The notes beneath the pieces are model-generated. The model was not told where the DNA came from, made no database searches, and saw nothing but the letters and a program-made list of their open reading frames with translations. A program made the translations under genes and the position numbers. Positions 8,750 through 16,735 of a stretch of 62,675 nucleotides of DNA are shown here, piece after piece. Each line of letters starts with the position of its first letter. Within the stretch, counting starts at the first letter, position 1. The stretch is from NCBI GenBank assembly GCA_903861645.1, contig CAIOVE010000036.1:1-62675 (forward strand), in the 5' to 3' direction. The DNA comes from an uncultured Hyphomicrobiales bacterium. GTDB lineage: Bacteria > Pseudomonadota > Alphaproteobacteria > Rhizobiales > Beijerinckiaceae.

Positions 8750-10182
8750 TGTCGCCGCTCGCGCTCACCATCCTGATCCCATTCATCGGCGCCGCGCTGG
8801 TCGCCTGCGCGCCACGTCCGCGCCTTGCCTCCGCGGGCGTGGCGGCGACGACGCTGGCGACCCTGATCGCCGCGGGCTTCCTGCCGTTTGGCCCGCGCGA
8901 GGCGGGGGAATATTTCATTCTCGACGACGTCAACCTCGTCTTCATCGAGTTGAACGCCTTCGTCGCCTTCACGACGTCGCTGTATGGCGCGACCTATGTC
9001 GCCAACGAGATCGCCATCGGTCGCCTGACGCCGCCGCTCTCGCGTCTCTATCACGCGATGTTCCTGGCGATGCTCGGCGCGATGAATCTCGCCCTGGCGG
9101 CCAACAACATCGGGCTGTTGTGGGTCGGGCTGGAACTCGCGACGTTGATCACCGTCGTCATGGTGGGCCTCTATCGCACGCCCGCCGCGATAGAGGCCGC
9201 GTGGAAATATTTCATCCTGGGCAGCGTCGGCATTTCGCTCGCCTTCTTCGGCACCATCCTCGTTTATCTTGCCGGCCAGACGGCGCTGGGCGAGGGGGCG
9301 CCCGCGATGACCTGGAGCCTTTTGCTCGCCGCCGCCCCCGATCTCGACGCGTCGCTGCTCAATCTCGCCTTTGCCTTCCTGCTGATCGGGTACGGCACGA
9401 AGGTCGGACTCGCGCCGTTGCACGCCTGGTTGCCCGACGCCCATTCCGAGGGGCCGACGCCGATCACCGCCGTTCTGTCGGGTCTTCTGCTCAATGTCGC
9501 GCTCTACGCGTTGCTGCGCTTCAAGATGATTGTCGCCGCTCAGCCGCGCGCGCTCGCGCCCGGACCTTTCATGATGGCGCTGGGACTGGCGACGCTGCTC
9601 TTCGCCGCGCTGATGCTGTACCAGCGGCGCGACATCAAGCGTCTGTTCGCTTATTCGTCCATCGAGCACATGGGGCTGATGACCTTCGCCTTCGGCCTTG
9701 GCGGCCCGCTCGTCAATTTCGCGGCGATGTTGCATGTGACGATGCACGGCCTGACGAAGTCGGCGATCTTCTTCGCCGTTGGCCACGTCGCGCAGGCCAA
9801 GGGCACGCAGCGCATGGCCGATATCCGCGGCTTGAGCGTCAGTCATCCGGCCCTTGCGCTTGGCCTCGCGGCGGGCGCGCTCGCCATCGCGGGCCTGCCG
9901 CCCTTCGGCGTGTTCCGGAGTGAGTTTCTCATTCTGACCGGCGCCTTCTCGTCCCATCCGTGGTTGACGATCCTCGCCATGCTCGGCCTCCTGCTGGCCT
10001 TTGGCGCCTTGCTTCTGCGATTGCAGGAAATGTTGTTCGGCGCGCCGTCGCCCGGCGCGCGTCCCGTGGCGATCTCGCGCGCGCCGATGATCCTGCATCT
10101 GGCGTTGGTGTTTGTCGCGGGCCTGTTCCTGCCCGCGCTCCTGTCGGACTGGTTGCAACGCGCCGCGGAGGTGTTGCGATGA
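8746..10182 (+). CDS. hyfF: Hydrogenase-4 subunit F-like (NuoM/N, HyfF) antiporter-like subunit
   Basis: 478 residues and about 13 hydrophobic segments. Second antiporter-like subunit. The functional motifs are present: L-W-V-G-L-E-L-A (helix Glu), K-V-G-L-A-P-L-H-A-W-L-P-D-A-H-S-E-G-P-T-P (Lys and His of the channel), R-R-D-I-K-R-L-F-A-Y-S-S (broken helix) and H-G-L-T-K-S-A-I-F-F. With HyfB it gives two pumping modules, as in HyfA-I complexes but not in Hyc. The start overlaps the hyfE stop and its stop overlaps hyfG. Confidence 0.9.
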   Translation: MMSPLALTILIPFIGAALVACAPRPRLASAGVAATTLATLIAAGFLPFGPREAGEYFILDDVNLVFIELNAFVAFTTSLYGATYVANEIAIGRLTPPLSRLYHAMFLAMLGAMNLALAANNIGLLWVGLELATLITVVMVGLYRTPAAIEAAWKYFILGSVGISLAFFGTILVYLAGQTALGEGAPAMTWSLLLAAAPDLDASLLNLAFAFLLIGYGTKVGLAPLHAWLPDAHSEGPTPITAVLSGLLLNVALYALLRFKMIVAAQPRALAPGPFMMALGLATLLFAALMLYQRRDIKRLFAYSSIEHMGLMTFAFGLGGPLVNFAAMLHVTMHGLTKSAIFFAVGHVAQAKGTQRMADIRGLSVSHPALALGLAAGALAIAGLPPFGVFRSEFLILTGAFSSHPWLTILAMLGLLLAFGALLLRLQEMLFGAPSPGARPVAISRAPMILHLALVFVAGLFLPALLSDWLQRAAEVLR

Positions 10183-11693
10183 ACGCGCCGGCGCCCGCGG
10201 CTCTGAATGACCTGTTGCAAGGCGACACCGCCGGGCGCGACGGCTTCGCGCGTCTTCGCGTCGATGAGCCGACGTGGACGCGACTGGCCATGGGCTGCGC
10301 CGCGGGCCTGCACGATCTCGGCGCCATCTGGCATGACGCTGGCGACGTTTCGATGCTGTTGCTGGACCCGCGCGCGGGCCATCGCGCCATCGTGTCGCTC
10401 GCGACGGTGGCGGGCGCCTATCCCGCGGTTTCGCGTCACCATCTTCCCGCGTCGCGGCTCGAGCGAACGTTGCGCGATCTTGGCGCGGGCCGGCCTGTCG
10501 GCATGCCCGATCCGCGCAACTGGATCGATCATGGCGTCTGGCCCAACGCCGCGCCGGGACAGACCAATCCGCGACCGGACAAGTCCTACGAATTCCTGCC
10601 CATCGAGGGCGAGGGCTGGCACCAGATTCCCGTGGGGCCCGTGCACGCCGGCATCATCGAGCCCGGTCATTTCCGTTTCACCGCCAATGGCGAACTCGTC
10701 GTGCGGCTGGAGGAGCGCCTCGGCTACGTTCACAAGGGCATCGAGGCGCTCGCCGCGGGCGCGGATATCGACAAGGTCGCGCGGATCGCGGCGCGCATAT
10801 CGGGCGACGCCACCGTGGCCTATTCCTTCGCCTTCGCGCTGGCGGTCGAGGCCGCGCTCGGCTGGACGCCGCCGCCGCGCGCCACGCTGCTGCGCGGCGT
10901 CATGGCGGAACTGGAGCGTCTGTCGCATCACATCAACGACGTCGGCTTCATTTGCAACGACGCCAGCGTTGTCGCCCTGCAGGCCCGCTGCGCCATCCTG
11001 CGCGAGGATATATTGCAAGTCGCCGCGCGATGCTTCGGCCACCGGCTGATGATGGACAGGATCGTCCCCGGCGGCGTCGCCGCCGATTTGCCGGCGGATG
11101 GCGCCGCGGCGATCGAGACCTGTCTCAAGCGTTGCGAGACCGATTTCGCCGCGGTCATGCGCGTTTACGACAATTCGCCATCCTTGTTGGATCGCACCGT
11201 GACCACGGGCGTTGTCAGGCCTGAACTGGCCGCTCGTTTCGCCGCGGGCGGCCACGTTGGACGCGCCTCGGGCCGCGCGTTCGACGCGCGTCGCAATTTT
11301 CCCTACGCGCCCTACGGCGAGGTTGATTTCGCCGTGGCGACACGCCGCGCGGGCGATGTTGACGCGCGCGTATGGGTGCGGGTCGACGAGGTCCATTCAA
11401 GCATCGCGATCATCCGCGATCTGCTCGCGCGCCTGACGCCCGGTCCGATCACGACGCCGCGGCCCGTCGCGCAAGGCCCGGCCGTTGGCGCGGCGATGGT
11501 CGAGAGCTTCCGCGGCGATGTGTTCATCCATGTCAGGCTCGACGCCGATGGCAAGGTCGCGCGCCTGCACGCGCGCGATCCCTCGTGCTTTCAATGGCCG
11601 CTGCTTGAAGCGGCCATCGAGGGCAACATCGTCGCCGATTTTCCGCTGTGCAATAAATCGTTCAACTGTTCCTACTCCGGACACGACCTGTAG
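10179..11693 (+). CDS. hyfG: Hydrogenase-4 large-subunit-like protein (HyfG/HycE family) without Ni-Fe ligands
   Basis: 504 residues: a NuoC-like N-terminal domain (about 1-170) fused to a NuoD/large-subunit domain. V-H-K-G-I-E-A-L near residue 184 confirms the family. At the L1 site the R-x-C-G-x-C-x3-H motif reads R206-I-S208-G-D-A211-x3-Y215, so both cysteines and the His are gone. At L2 the expected D-P-C-Y-S-C is N-C-S498-Y-S-G501, so both those cysteines are also gone. The protein ends right after L2 with no cleavable tail, so a nickel-iron centre cannot form in the known way. It may instead act as a quinone- or other-substrate-reducing module like NuoD. Confidence 0.88.
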   Translation: MNAPAPAALNDLLQGDTAGRDGFARLRVDEPTWTRLAMGCAAGLHDLGAIWHDAGDVSMLLLDPRAGHRAIVSLATVAGAYPAVSRHHLPASRLERTLRDLGAGRPVGMPDPRNWIDHGVWPNAAPGQTNPRPDKSYEFLPIEGEGWHQIPVGPVHAGIIEPGHFRFTANGELVVRLEERLGYVHKGIEALAAGADIDKVARIAARISGDATVAYSFAFALAVEAALGWTPPPRATLLRGVMAELERLSHHINDVGFICNDASVVALQARCAILREDILQVAARCFGHRLMMDRIVPGGVAADLPADGAAAIETCLKRCETDFAAVMRVYDNSPSLLDRTVTTGVVRPELAARFAAGGHVGRASGRAFDARRNFPYAPYGEVDFAVATRRAGDVDARVWVRVDEVHSSIAIIRDLLARLTPGPITTPRPVAQGPAVGAAMVESFRGDVFIHVRLDADGKVARLHARDPSCFQWPLLEAAIEGNIVADFPLCNKSFNCSYSGHDL

Positions 11694-11699
11694 GCTTCC

Positions 11700-12215
11700 A
11701 TGCGCTGGCTCCTCCTGCGATCCCTGCTTGAAGGCCCCGCGGTCATCGATCCGCCGGCGCCGGGCGCCGACGCGCTCGCGGAGCTCGCGACGTCGCTCGG
11801 CGATCTGTCGCGCCGCAAGCTCGGACGTTCGCTGTCGATCCGCGAGGTCGACGCCGGCTCGTGCAACGGTTGCGAATTGGAAATCCACGCGCTGAACAAT
11901 CCCGTCTATGACGTCGAGCGCTTCGGCATCAAGTTCGTGGCCTCGCCGCGACACGCCGACGTGCTGATGGTGACGGGGCCCGTGACCTGGAACATGAAGC
12001 AGGCGCTGGAGCGTACCTACGCCGCCACGCCCGCTCCCAAATGGGTGGTGGCCATCGGCGATTGCGGGCTGAATTGCGGCGTCTTCGCCGGCGGCGCGGC
12101 GGTCGTTGGTCCCATCGCCTCCGTCATCCCCGTCGATCTGCATATTCCCGGTTGTCCGCCCACGCCGCTCGACATGCTCAAGGGCCTGATCGCCCTTGTC
12201 GATCGCATGGCCTGA
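11700..12215 (+). CDS. hyfI: Hydrogenase-4 small-subunit-like (NuoB/HyfI) iron-sulfur protein
   Basis: 171 residues. NuoB-type subunit carrying the cluster next to the large subunit. Cluster residues are present: C55-x2-C58 in S-C-N-G-C-E, C122 and C126 in G-D-C-G-L-N-C-G, and C152 in P-G-C-P-P. The iron-sulfur relay thus looks intact although the neighbouring nickel site is lost. The ATG lies 6 bases after hyfG. Last gene of the six-gene operon; no HyfA/HycF-type ferredoxin subunit, formate dehydrogenase or hyp maturation gene is nearby. Confidence 0.88.
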   Translation: MRWLLLRSLLEGPAVIDPPAPGADALAELATSLGDLSRRKLGRSLSIREVDAGSCNGCELEIHALNNPVYDVERFGIKFVASPRHADVLMVTGPVTWNMKQALERTYAATPAPKWVVAIGDCGLNCGVFAGGAAVVGPIASVIPVDLHIPGCPPTPLDMLKGLIALVDRMA

Positions 12216-12320
12216 GCGCGCGGGGCGCATGCGGCCATGCGTGCGTCGGGACGCCGGGGCCTCGCCTTCGCGCGCGCGCCCCTTTACAAGTCCGGCTCGC
12301 TTCCCGGACAACCTCATCCC

Positions 12321-13544
12321 ATGCGCCTGAAACCCGGCACGCTCGCCATGACCATCCTGCTCGCCGCCATGACGAGCCTTGGACCGCTGTCGACGGATAT
12401 CTATGTCGCGTCCCTGCCGCATATCGGTCTCGCGCTGGGCGCCTCGACGGCCTCCGTGCAACTGACGATCACCTGCTTTCTCGTTGGCTTCGCGGCGGGC
12501 CAGATTGTTTACGGACCTCTGTCTGATTCCATCGGTCGCCGGCCCGCGCTGCTCGCGGGCTACGCGATCTATATTGGCGCGTCGCTCGCCTGCCTGCTCG
12601 CGCAGTCCATCGACGTGCTCATCGTCGGGCGCGTGTTTCAGGCCTTTGGCGGGGCGGGGCCGATCATTCTGGCGCGCGCCATCGTGCGCGATCTCTACGA
12701 GGGCCGGCGCGCGGCGCGCCAGTTCGGTCTGATGAGCATGATCATGGGCGTGACGCCCATCGTCGCGCCGATCATGGGCGGCCTCTTGCAGGAATGGTAC
12801 GGCTGGCGCGCGAGTTTCGCCGTCATGGCCGCGTTCGGCGTGGCGCTCGGTCTTGTCGCGTTGTTGTTGCTGCCCGAGACCAACGCCAACCGTCGCGACG
12901 GACCGCTGTCGCTCGCCTCCATGCGCGAGAGCTATGGAATCGTCCTGCAAAACAAGGCGTATCGCGCCTACATGGGCGTTCAGGCGTCGAGCTATAACGG
13001 CCTGTTCGGCTTTATCTCGGCGTCGTCCTACATCATGCAGCGGATATATGGATTGAGTTCGGCCCAGTTTGGCTGGACCTTCGCCGTGTGTTCGTCGAGC
13101 TTCGTGTTTGGCACCTTCGTCGGTTCGCGCCTGGTCGCGCGCCGCGGCCTCGACGGCATGATCGGCCTGGGCGTCGCCTGCCAGCTGGTTGGCGGCGTCG
13201 CCATCGCGCTGGGGCTGGCGATCTGGCCGGGGTCGTTCCTGTCGGTGATCATCCCCTACATGATCTTTTTCATCGGCGTCGGATTCCTGTTGCCGCAAAC
13301 GCAGGCCGCGGCGCTGACGCCGTTTCCCGAGCGCGCCGGCGCCGCATCCTCGCTGATGGGCTTCATCCAGATGACCTCGGGCGCCATTGTCGGCACGTTG
13401 CTCGGCGCGTCGCTGGGCGACACGGCCTGGCCGCTCGCGGTGGTGACGCTGCTGTCGGGCGCGCTTGGCTTCATCATCTTTCACATGAGCGCCGACGCAC
13501 GGCGGGATTACGCGCCGGTCACGCGATCCTTTCCACCGACCTGA
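12321..13544 (+). CDS. Bcr/CflA-type MFS drug efflux transporter
   Basis: 407 residues, 12 predicted membrane helices. The first helix holds S-L-G-P-L-S-T-D-I-Y, typical of Bcr/CflA, and the loop after helix 2 has the MFS signature G-P-L-S-D-S-I-G-R-R-P. It probably exports drugs or metabolites in exchange for protons. The frame is open upstream to 12237, but family alignment favours the ATG at 12321. The last 26 bases overlap the convergent alpha/beta hydrolase gene. Confidence 0.85.
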   Translation: MRLKPGTLAMTILLAAMTSLGPLSTDIYVASLPHIGLALGASTASVQLTITCFLVGFAAGQIVYGPLSDSIGRRPALLAGYAIYIGASLACLLAQSIDVLIVGRVFQAFGGAGPIILARAIVRDLYEGRRAARQFGLMSMIMGVTPIVAPIMGGLLQEWYGWRASFAVMAAFGVALGLVALLLLPETNANRRDGPLSLASMRESYGIVLQNKAYRAYMGVQASSYNGLFGFISASSYIMQRIYGLSSAQFGWTFAVCSSSFVFGTFVGSRLVARRGLDGMIGLGVACQLVGGVAIALGLAIWPGSFLSVIIPYMIFFIGVGFLLPQTQAAALTPFPERAGAASSLMGFIQMTSGAIVGTLLGASLGDTAWPLAVVTLLSGALGFIIFHMSADARRDYAPVTRSFPPT

Positions 13545-14295
13545 TCAGAAGCGCGATGTCCTCGTCGCGCGACAGGCGGTGATCGCCCTCGCGCGCCAGC
13601 GTCACCGACACCGGGTCGTGCGCCAGCCGTTGCACGAGTTCCATGGCGTGCTTCCACGGCACGTCGGGGTCTTGCATGCCTTGCAGGATGTGCACCGGGG
13701 CAAAGGCGCGGATCATGCCGTCGAGCATCAGGTGCGCGCGGCCTTCCTCGATCAGCGCGCGGGTGATGGCGTAGGGCTCGGGCGAATATTGCGAGGGCCG
13801 CAGCCAGCGCCCGGTTTCCATGATCTCGCGCTTGATGTCCTCGCTCATGCGCGCCCACATCAACGCCTCCGTGAAGTCAACGGCGGGCGCGATCAGCACG
13901 AGGCCGGCGAGGCGATCGGCCTCGCCGATGCGGGCCAGTTCGCGCGCCACGAGCAGCGCGATCCAGCCGCCCATCGAGGAGCCCACGAGAATTTGCGGCC
14001 CCTCGGTCTGGCCGCGGATGAGCGCGAGGCTTTCCGCCAGCCACTGCCCGATGGTTCCATCCTCGAAACGCCCATCGGATTCGCCGTGTCCGGAATAGTC
14101 GAAGCGCAGAAACGCGCGCCCCGACGCCCGCGCCCAGTCGTCGAGCCGCCCGGCCTTGGTCGACAGCATGTCGGACTTGAAACCGCCGAGCCAGACCACG
14201 CCGGGCCCCGCGCCCGCGCGCCGGCGAAAGGCGATCTGGCGCGCGCCAACGGTCTGATGGGCCGGCGGCTCGATTTGCGGCGGTTCCTTGATCAC
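13519..14295 (-). CDS. Alpha/beta hydrolase (ABHD10-like)
   Basis: 258 residues. The nucleophile Ser is in G-S-S-M-G-G, the acid in M-Q-D-P-D-V-P-W and the His in E-G-D-H-R-L-S-R, so the catalytic triad is complete. R-F-D-Y-S-G-H-G-E-S-D-G near residue 68 is the segment shared with ABHD10-type thioesterases/esterases. The substrate is unknown; small acyl or glucuronate esters are possible by family. It overlaps the convergent transporter by 26 bases and is divergent from the next glycosyltransferase. Confidence 0.85.
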   Translation of the reverse strand: MIKEPPQIEPPAHQTVGARQIAFRRRAGAGPGVVWLGGFKSDMLSTKAGRLDDWARASGRAFLRFDYSGHGESDGRFEDGTIGQWLAESLALIRGQTEGPQILVGSSMGGWIALLVARELARIGEADRLAGLVLIAPAVDFTEALMWARMSEDIKREIMETGRWLRPSQYSPEPYAITRALIEEGRAHLMLDGMIRAFAPVHILQGMQDPDVPWKHAMELVQRLAHDPVSVTLAREGDHRLSRDEDIALLIRSVERIA

Positions 14296-14381
14296 ACTAT
14301 ATCCCGTGGCTGTTCGTTCTCAGGGGTCCACAGGCTTATGCCGCCGTTTCCGGTCCCGCAACACCCGGCGCGGGACCATTG

Positions 14382-15602
14382 ATGTCAGATATCGAGCACC
14401 AGCCGCTGCATGAATTGCCGCGCGATCTCGCGGGGCGGGTCGTGTTGCAGATCATTCCCGAGCTCAACGCGGGCGGCGCCGAGCGCACGACCATCGACGT
14501 CGCCGCGGCGCTGGCCGAAGCGGGCGCGCGTCCCCTCGTGGCGAGCGTGGGCGGCCGCCTCGTGAGCGAGCTGCAAGCCAAGGGCGGCGTCTGGGTTCCC
14601 TTTCCCGCCAGTTCGAAAAATCCCGTCGCCATGGCGTGGAACGTCTGGCGGCTCGCGCGCCTCATTCGCGATGAGGGCGTTGACCTCGTGCACGCCCGCT
14701 CGCGCGCCCCCGCGTGGGTCGCGCTGGCGGCGACCCGATACGTAAAGCGCCCTTTCGTCACCACCTATCACGGCATCTACAACGGCAATTCCTCCGCGAA
14801 GATTTTCTATAATTCGGTCATGGCCCGCGGCGACGCGGTGATCGCCAATTCCGAATTCACCGCCGAGCGCATCGCCACCCTGCATCCCATGGCGCATGGG
14901 CGCGTGCGCGTCATCCAGCGCGGCACGGATCTCAAGGTCTTCGCGCCCGAGGCCGTCGATTCAGAGCGCGTGCGCGCGTTGCGCCACGCGTGGGGCGTAG
15001 AGACCGATCAGCGCATCGTGTTGCTGCCCGGTCGCCTGACCGGCTGGAAGGGACAGCGCGTTCTCGTCGAGGCGGCTCGGTTGCTCAAGGGCAAGGGCCT
15101 CGACGACGTACGCTTTCTGATGGTCGGCGACGATCAGGGTCGCATGGGCTATGTCGACGATCTCAAGCGGCGCATCGCCGACGCGGGCCTCAACGACATC
15201 GCGCGCATCGCGCCTCACTGCACCGACATGCCCGCCGCCTATCTGGCGGCCACCATCGTAACCGTGCCGTCGACCGAGCCCGAGGCCTTCGGCCGTGTCG
15301 CCGTCGAGGCGCAGGCCATGGGCACGCCCGTGGTTGTGTCCGATCTTGGCGCGGTGCCAGAAACGGTGCTGGCGCCGCCGCGCGTCGACGCCAGCCAGCG
15401 CACCGGCTGGCGCGTCAAGGCCGACGATCCCGCCGCCCTCGCGGCGGGCGTCGAGCAGGCGCTATCGCTCGGCGCCAGCGCGCGCGAGGCGCTCGCGCGG
15501 CGGGCCCGCGCCCATGTCGAGGCGCATTTCTCTCTGGAAAAAATGACCGGCGACACGCTGGACGTCTACGCCGCCTTGCTGGAGCGCGTCGCGGGAACAT
15601 GA
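14382..15602 (+). CDS. Glycosyltransferase family 4 protein
   Basis: 406 residues with a GT-B fold. I-P-E-L-N-A-G-G-A-E-R-T lies in the N-terminal acceptor domain. L-L-P-G-R-L-T-G-W-K-G-Q begins the donor domain and the E-x7-E signature follows in E-P-E-A-F-G-R-V-A-V-E-A. Many alphaproteobacterial homologues act in lipopolysaccharide core or capsule assembly. A TTG three bases earlier is also possible; ATG is preferred. It stands alone between a hydrolase and infC, apart from the polysaccharide genes at the left end. Confidence 0.87.
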   Translation: MSDIEHQPLHELPRDLAGRVVLQIIPELNAGGAERTTIDVAAALAEAGARPLVASVGGRLVSELQAKGGVWVPFPASSKNPVAMAWNVWRLARLIRDEGVDLVHARSRAPAWVALAATRYVKRPFVTTYHGIYNGNSSAKIFYNSVMARGDAVIANSEFTAERIATLHPMAHGRVRVIQRGTDLKVFAPEAVDSERVRALRHAWGVETDQRIVLLPGRLTGWKGQRVLVEAARLLKGKGLDDVRFLMVGDDQGRMGYVDDLKRRIADAGLNDIARIAPHCTDMPAAYLAATIVTVPSTEPEAFGRVAVEAQAMGTPVVVSDLGAVPETVLAPPRVDASQRTGWRVKADDPAALAAGVEQALSLGASAREALARRARAHVEAHFSLEKMTGDTLDVYAALLERVAGT

Positions 15603-15783
15603 CGCGCGCGGCGTCGGACAAAGGACAATTCGCCGGTCGCGGCGGTCAATCGCGCGCGACAAAGGTTGACTCGGCGGACCAAACCCCCAATTCTATTTTT
15701 GGGTCCGGTCCTCGTGGCGATGAGTCGCGGGGTTTTGAGCTGTTTGCCTGCCGGGTCCGAGACACAGTCACAGGAGATCGACC

Positions 15784-16323
15784 ATTCGCCGTCCGATGAA
15801 AGCGCCGCCAACCCCGCAAAAGACGGGGCCGAAGATCAATCAGGAAATCCGGGCGTCACAGGTCATGCTGATCGACGCCGAAGGCCAGAAAAAGGGCGTC
15901 ACCGAGCTCGCGGACGCCCTGCGTCTCGCCGAGGAATCGGGCCTCGATCTCGTGGAAATCGTGCCCAACGCCGAGCCGCCGGTCTGCAAAATCCTTGATT
16001 ACGGCAAATTCCGCTTTCTCGAACAGAAGAAGGCCGCCGAGGCGCGCAAGCGCCAGAAGGTCGTCGAAATCAAGGAAATCAAGATGCGCCCTGGCATCGA
16101 TGACCATGATTACGAGACCAAGATGAAATCCGTCCGGCGCTTCTTCGAGGAAGGCGACAAAGTCAAGCTGACCCTGCGCTTCCGCGGTCGCGAGCTCGCG
16201 CATCAGGAACTGGGCTACGCCGTGCTCAACCGCGTGCGCACGGAAACCGCGCCCTTCGCCAAGGTCGAGGCCGAGCCGTCCATGGAAGGACGGCAGATGA
16301 TCATGGTGCTGGCGCCGAAGTAA
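15784..16323 (+). CDS. infC: Translation initiation factor IF-3 with ATT start codon
   Basis: 179 residues counted from an ATT at 15784. An AGGAG sequence lies 7 bases before it. The four extra residues (read M/I-R-R-P before the ATG-encoded Met at 15796) match the usual alphaproteobacterial IF-3 start. The N-domain runs to about residue 80 (K-I-L-D-Y-G-K-F-R), then a basic linker and the C-domain with E-I-K-M-R-P-G-I and R-F-R-G-R-E. IF-3 binds the 30S subunit and rejects non-canonical start codons. In E. coli the AUU start gives negative autoregulation, and the same is inferred here. Confidence 0.93.
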   Translation: MRRPMKAPPTPQKTGPKINQEIRASQVMLIDAEGQKKGVTELADALRLAEESGLDLVEIVPNAEPPVCKILDYGKFRFLEQKKAAEARKRQKVVEIKEIKMRPGIDDHDYETKMKSVRRFFEEGDKVKLTLRFRGRELAHQELGYAVLNRVRTETAPFAKVEAEPSMEGRQMIMVLAPK

Positions 16324-16347
16324 TTCGCCGATGTCGGGGAGCGGGCG

Positions 16348-16725
16348 ATGCTGATCGTTTTCTACGTCCTGCTCGTCTGGCTGAAGGTCATCATCGGCAC
16401 GGGGATCGTTTTCTTCTGGCTATGGTTGGCGCGCGATCGTGGCGTGACGGGCGTGGGGCTGGTTTTCCACGCGGTGGCGGCGTTTATCGTCTGGGCCGCG
16501 CCCTGGCTGATTTTTCTCAGGTCGCGCGCGGCGCTTTATCATGGCAAATGCGGCCTGCGCCTCGGCATCCGCGATTGCGGCCTGGCTGAATATCTCTGGA
16601 CGGAAATGCAGTGGTTCCGGCTGGGATTGCTGCTCGATATCCTGCTGCTCGCGGGCGTGCTGATCATCGTTTTTCGCGCGCGACCCTCGACCGGCACGAA
16701 CAGCGGCGCGCTGGGCCTGCGCTGA
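16348..16725 (+). CDS. Small membrane protein of unknown function
   Basis: 125 residues, not recognised. Three hydrophobic segments (about 2-27, 34-56 and 92-110) flank a polar stretch with two cysteines (K-C-G-L-R-L-G-I-R-D-C-G) that could lie in the periplasm or cytoplasm. The C-terminus is short and polar. It starts 24 bases after infC on the same strand, so it may share its transcript. Codon use resembles its neighbours, so it is likely a real gene. Confidence 0.55.
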   Translation: MLIVFYVLLVWLKVIIGTGIVFFWLWLARDRGVTGVGLVFHAVAAFIVWAAPWLIFLRSRAALYHGKCGLRLGIRDCGLAEYLWTEMQWFRLGLLLDILLLAGVLIIVFRARPSTGTNSGALGLR

Positions 16726-16735
16726 CGCGGGGAGA

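Noticed and set aside
8161-10158. 665-codon minus-strand frame opposite hyfE and hyfF
   Set aside because: Highly charged low-complexity antisense product; the plus strand encodes clear membrane subunits.
5329-12215. DabAB-type inorganic carbon pump
   Set aside because: No DabA (DUF2309) gene is present; HyfC-, HyfE-, HyfG- and HyfI-like subunits indicate a hydrogenase-4-like complex.
15666-15694. Possible infC promoter with TTGACT
   Set aside because: The -35 is good, but no -10 hexamer at 16-19 bases matches better than three of six positions.
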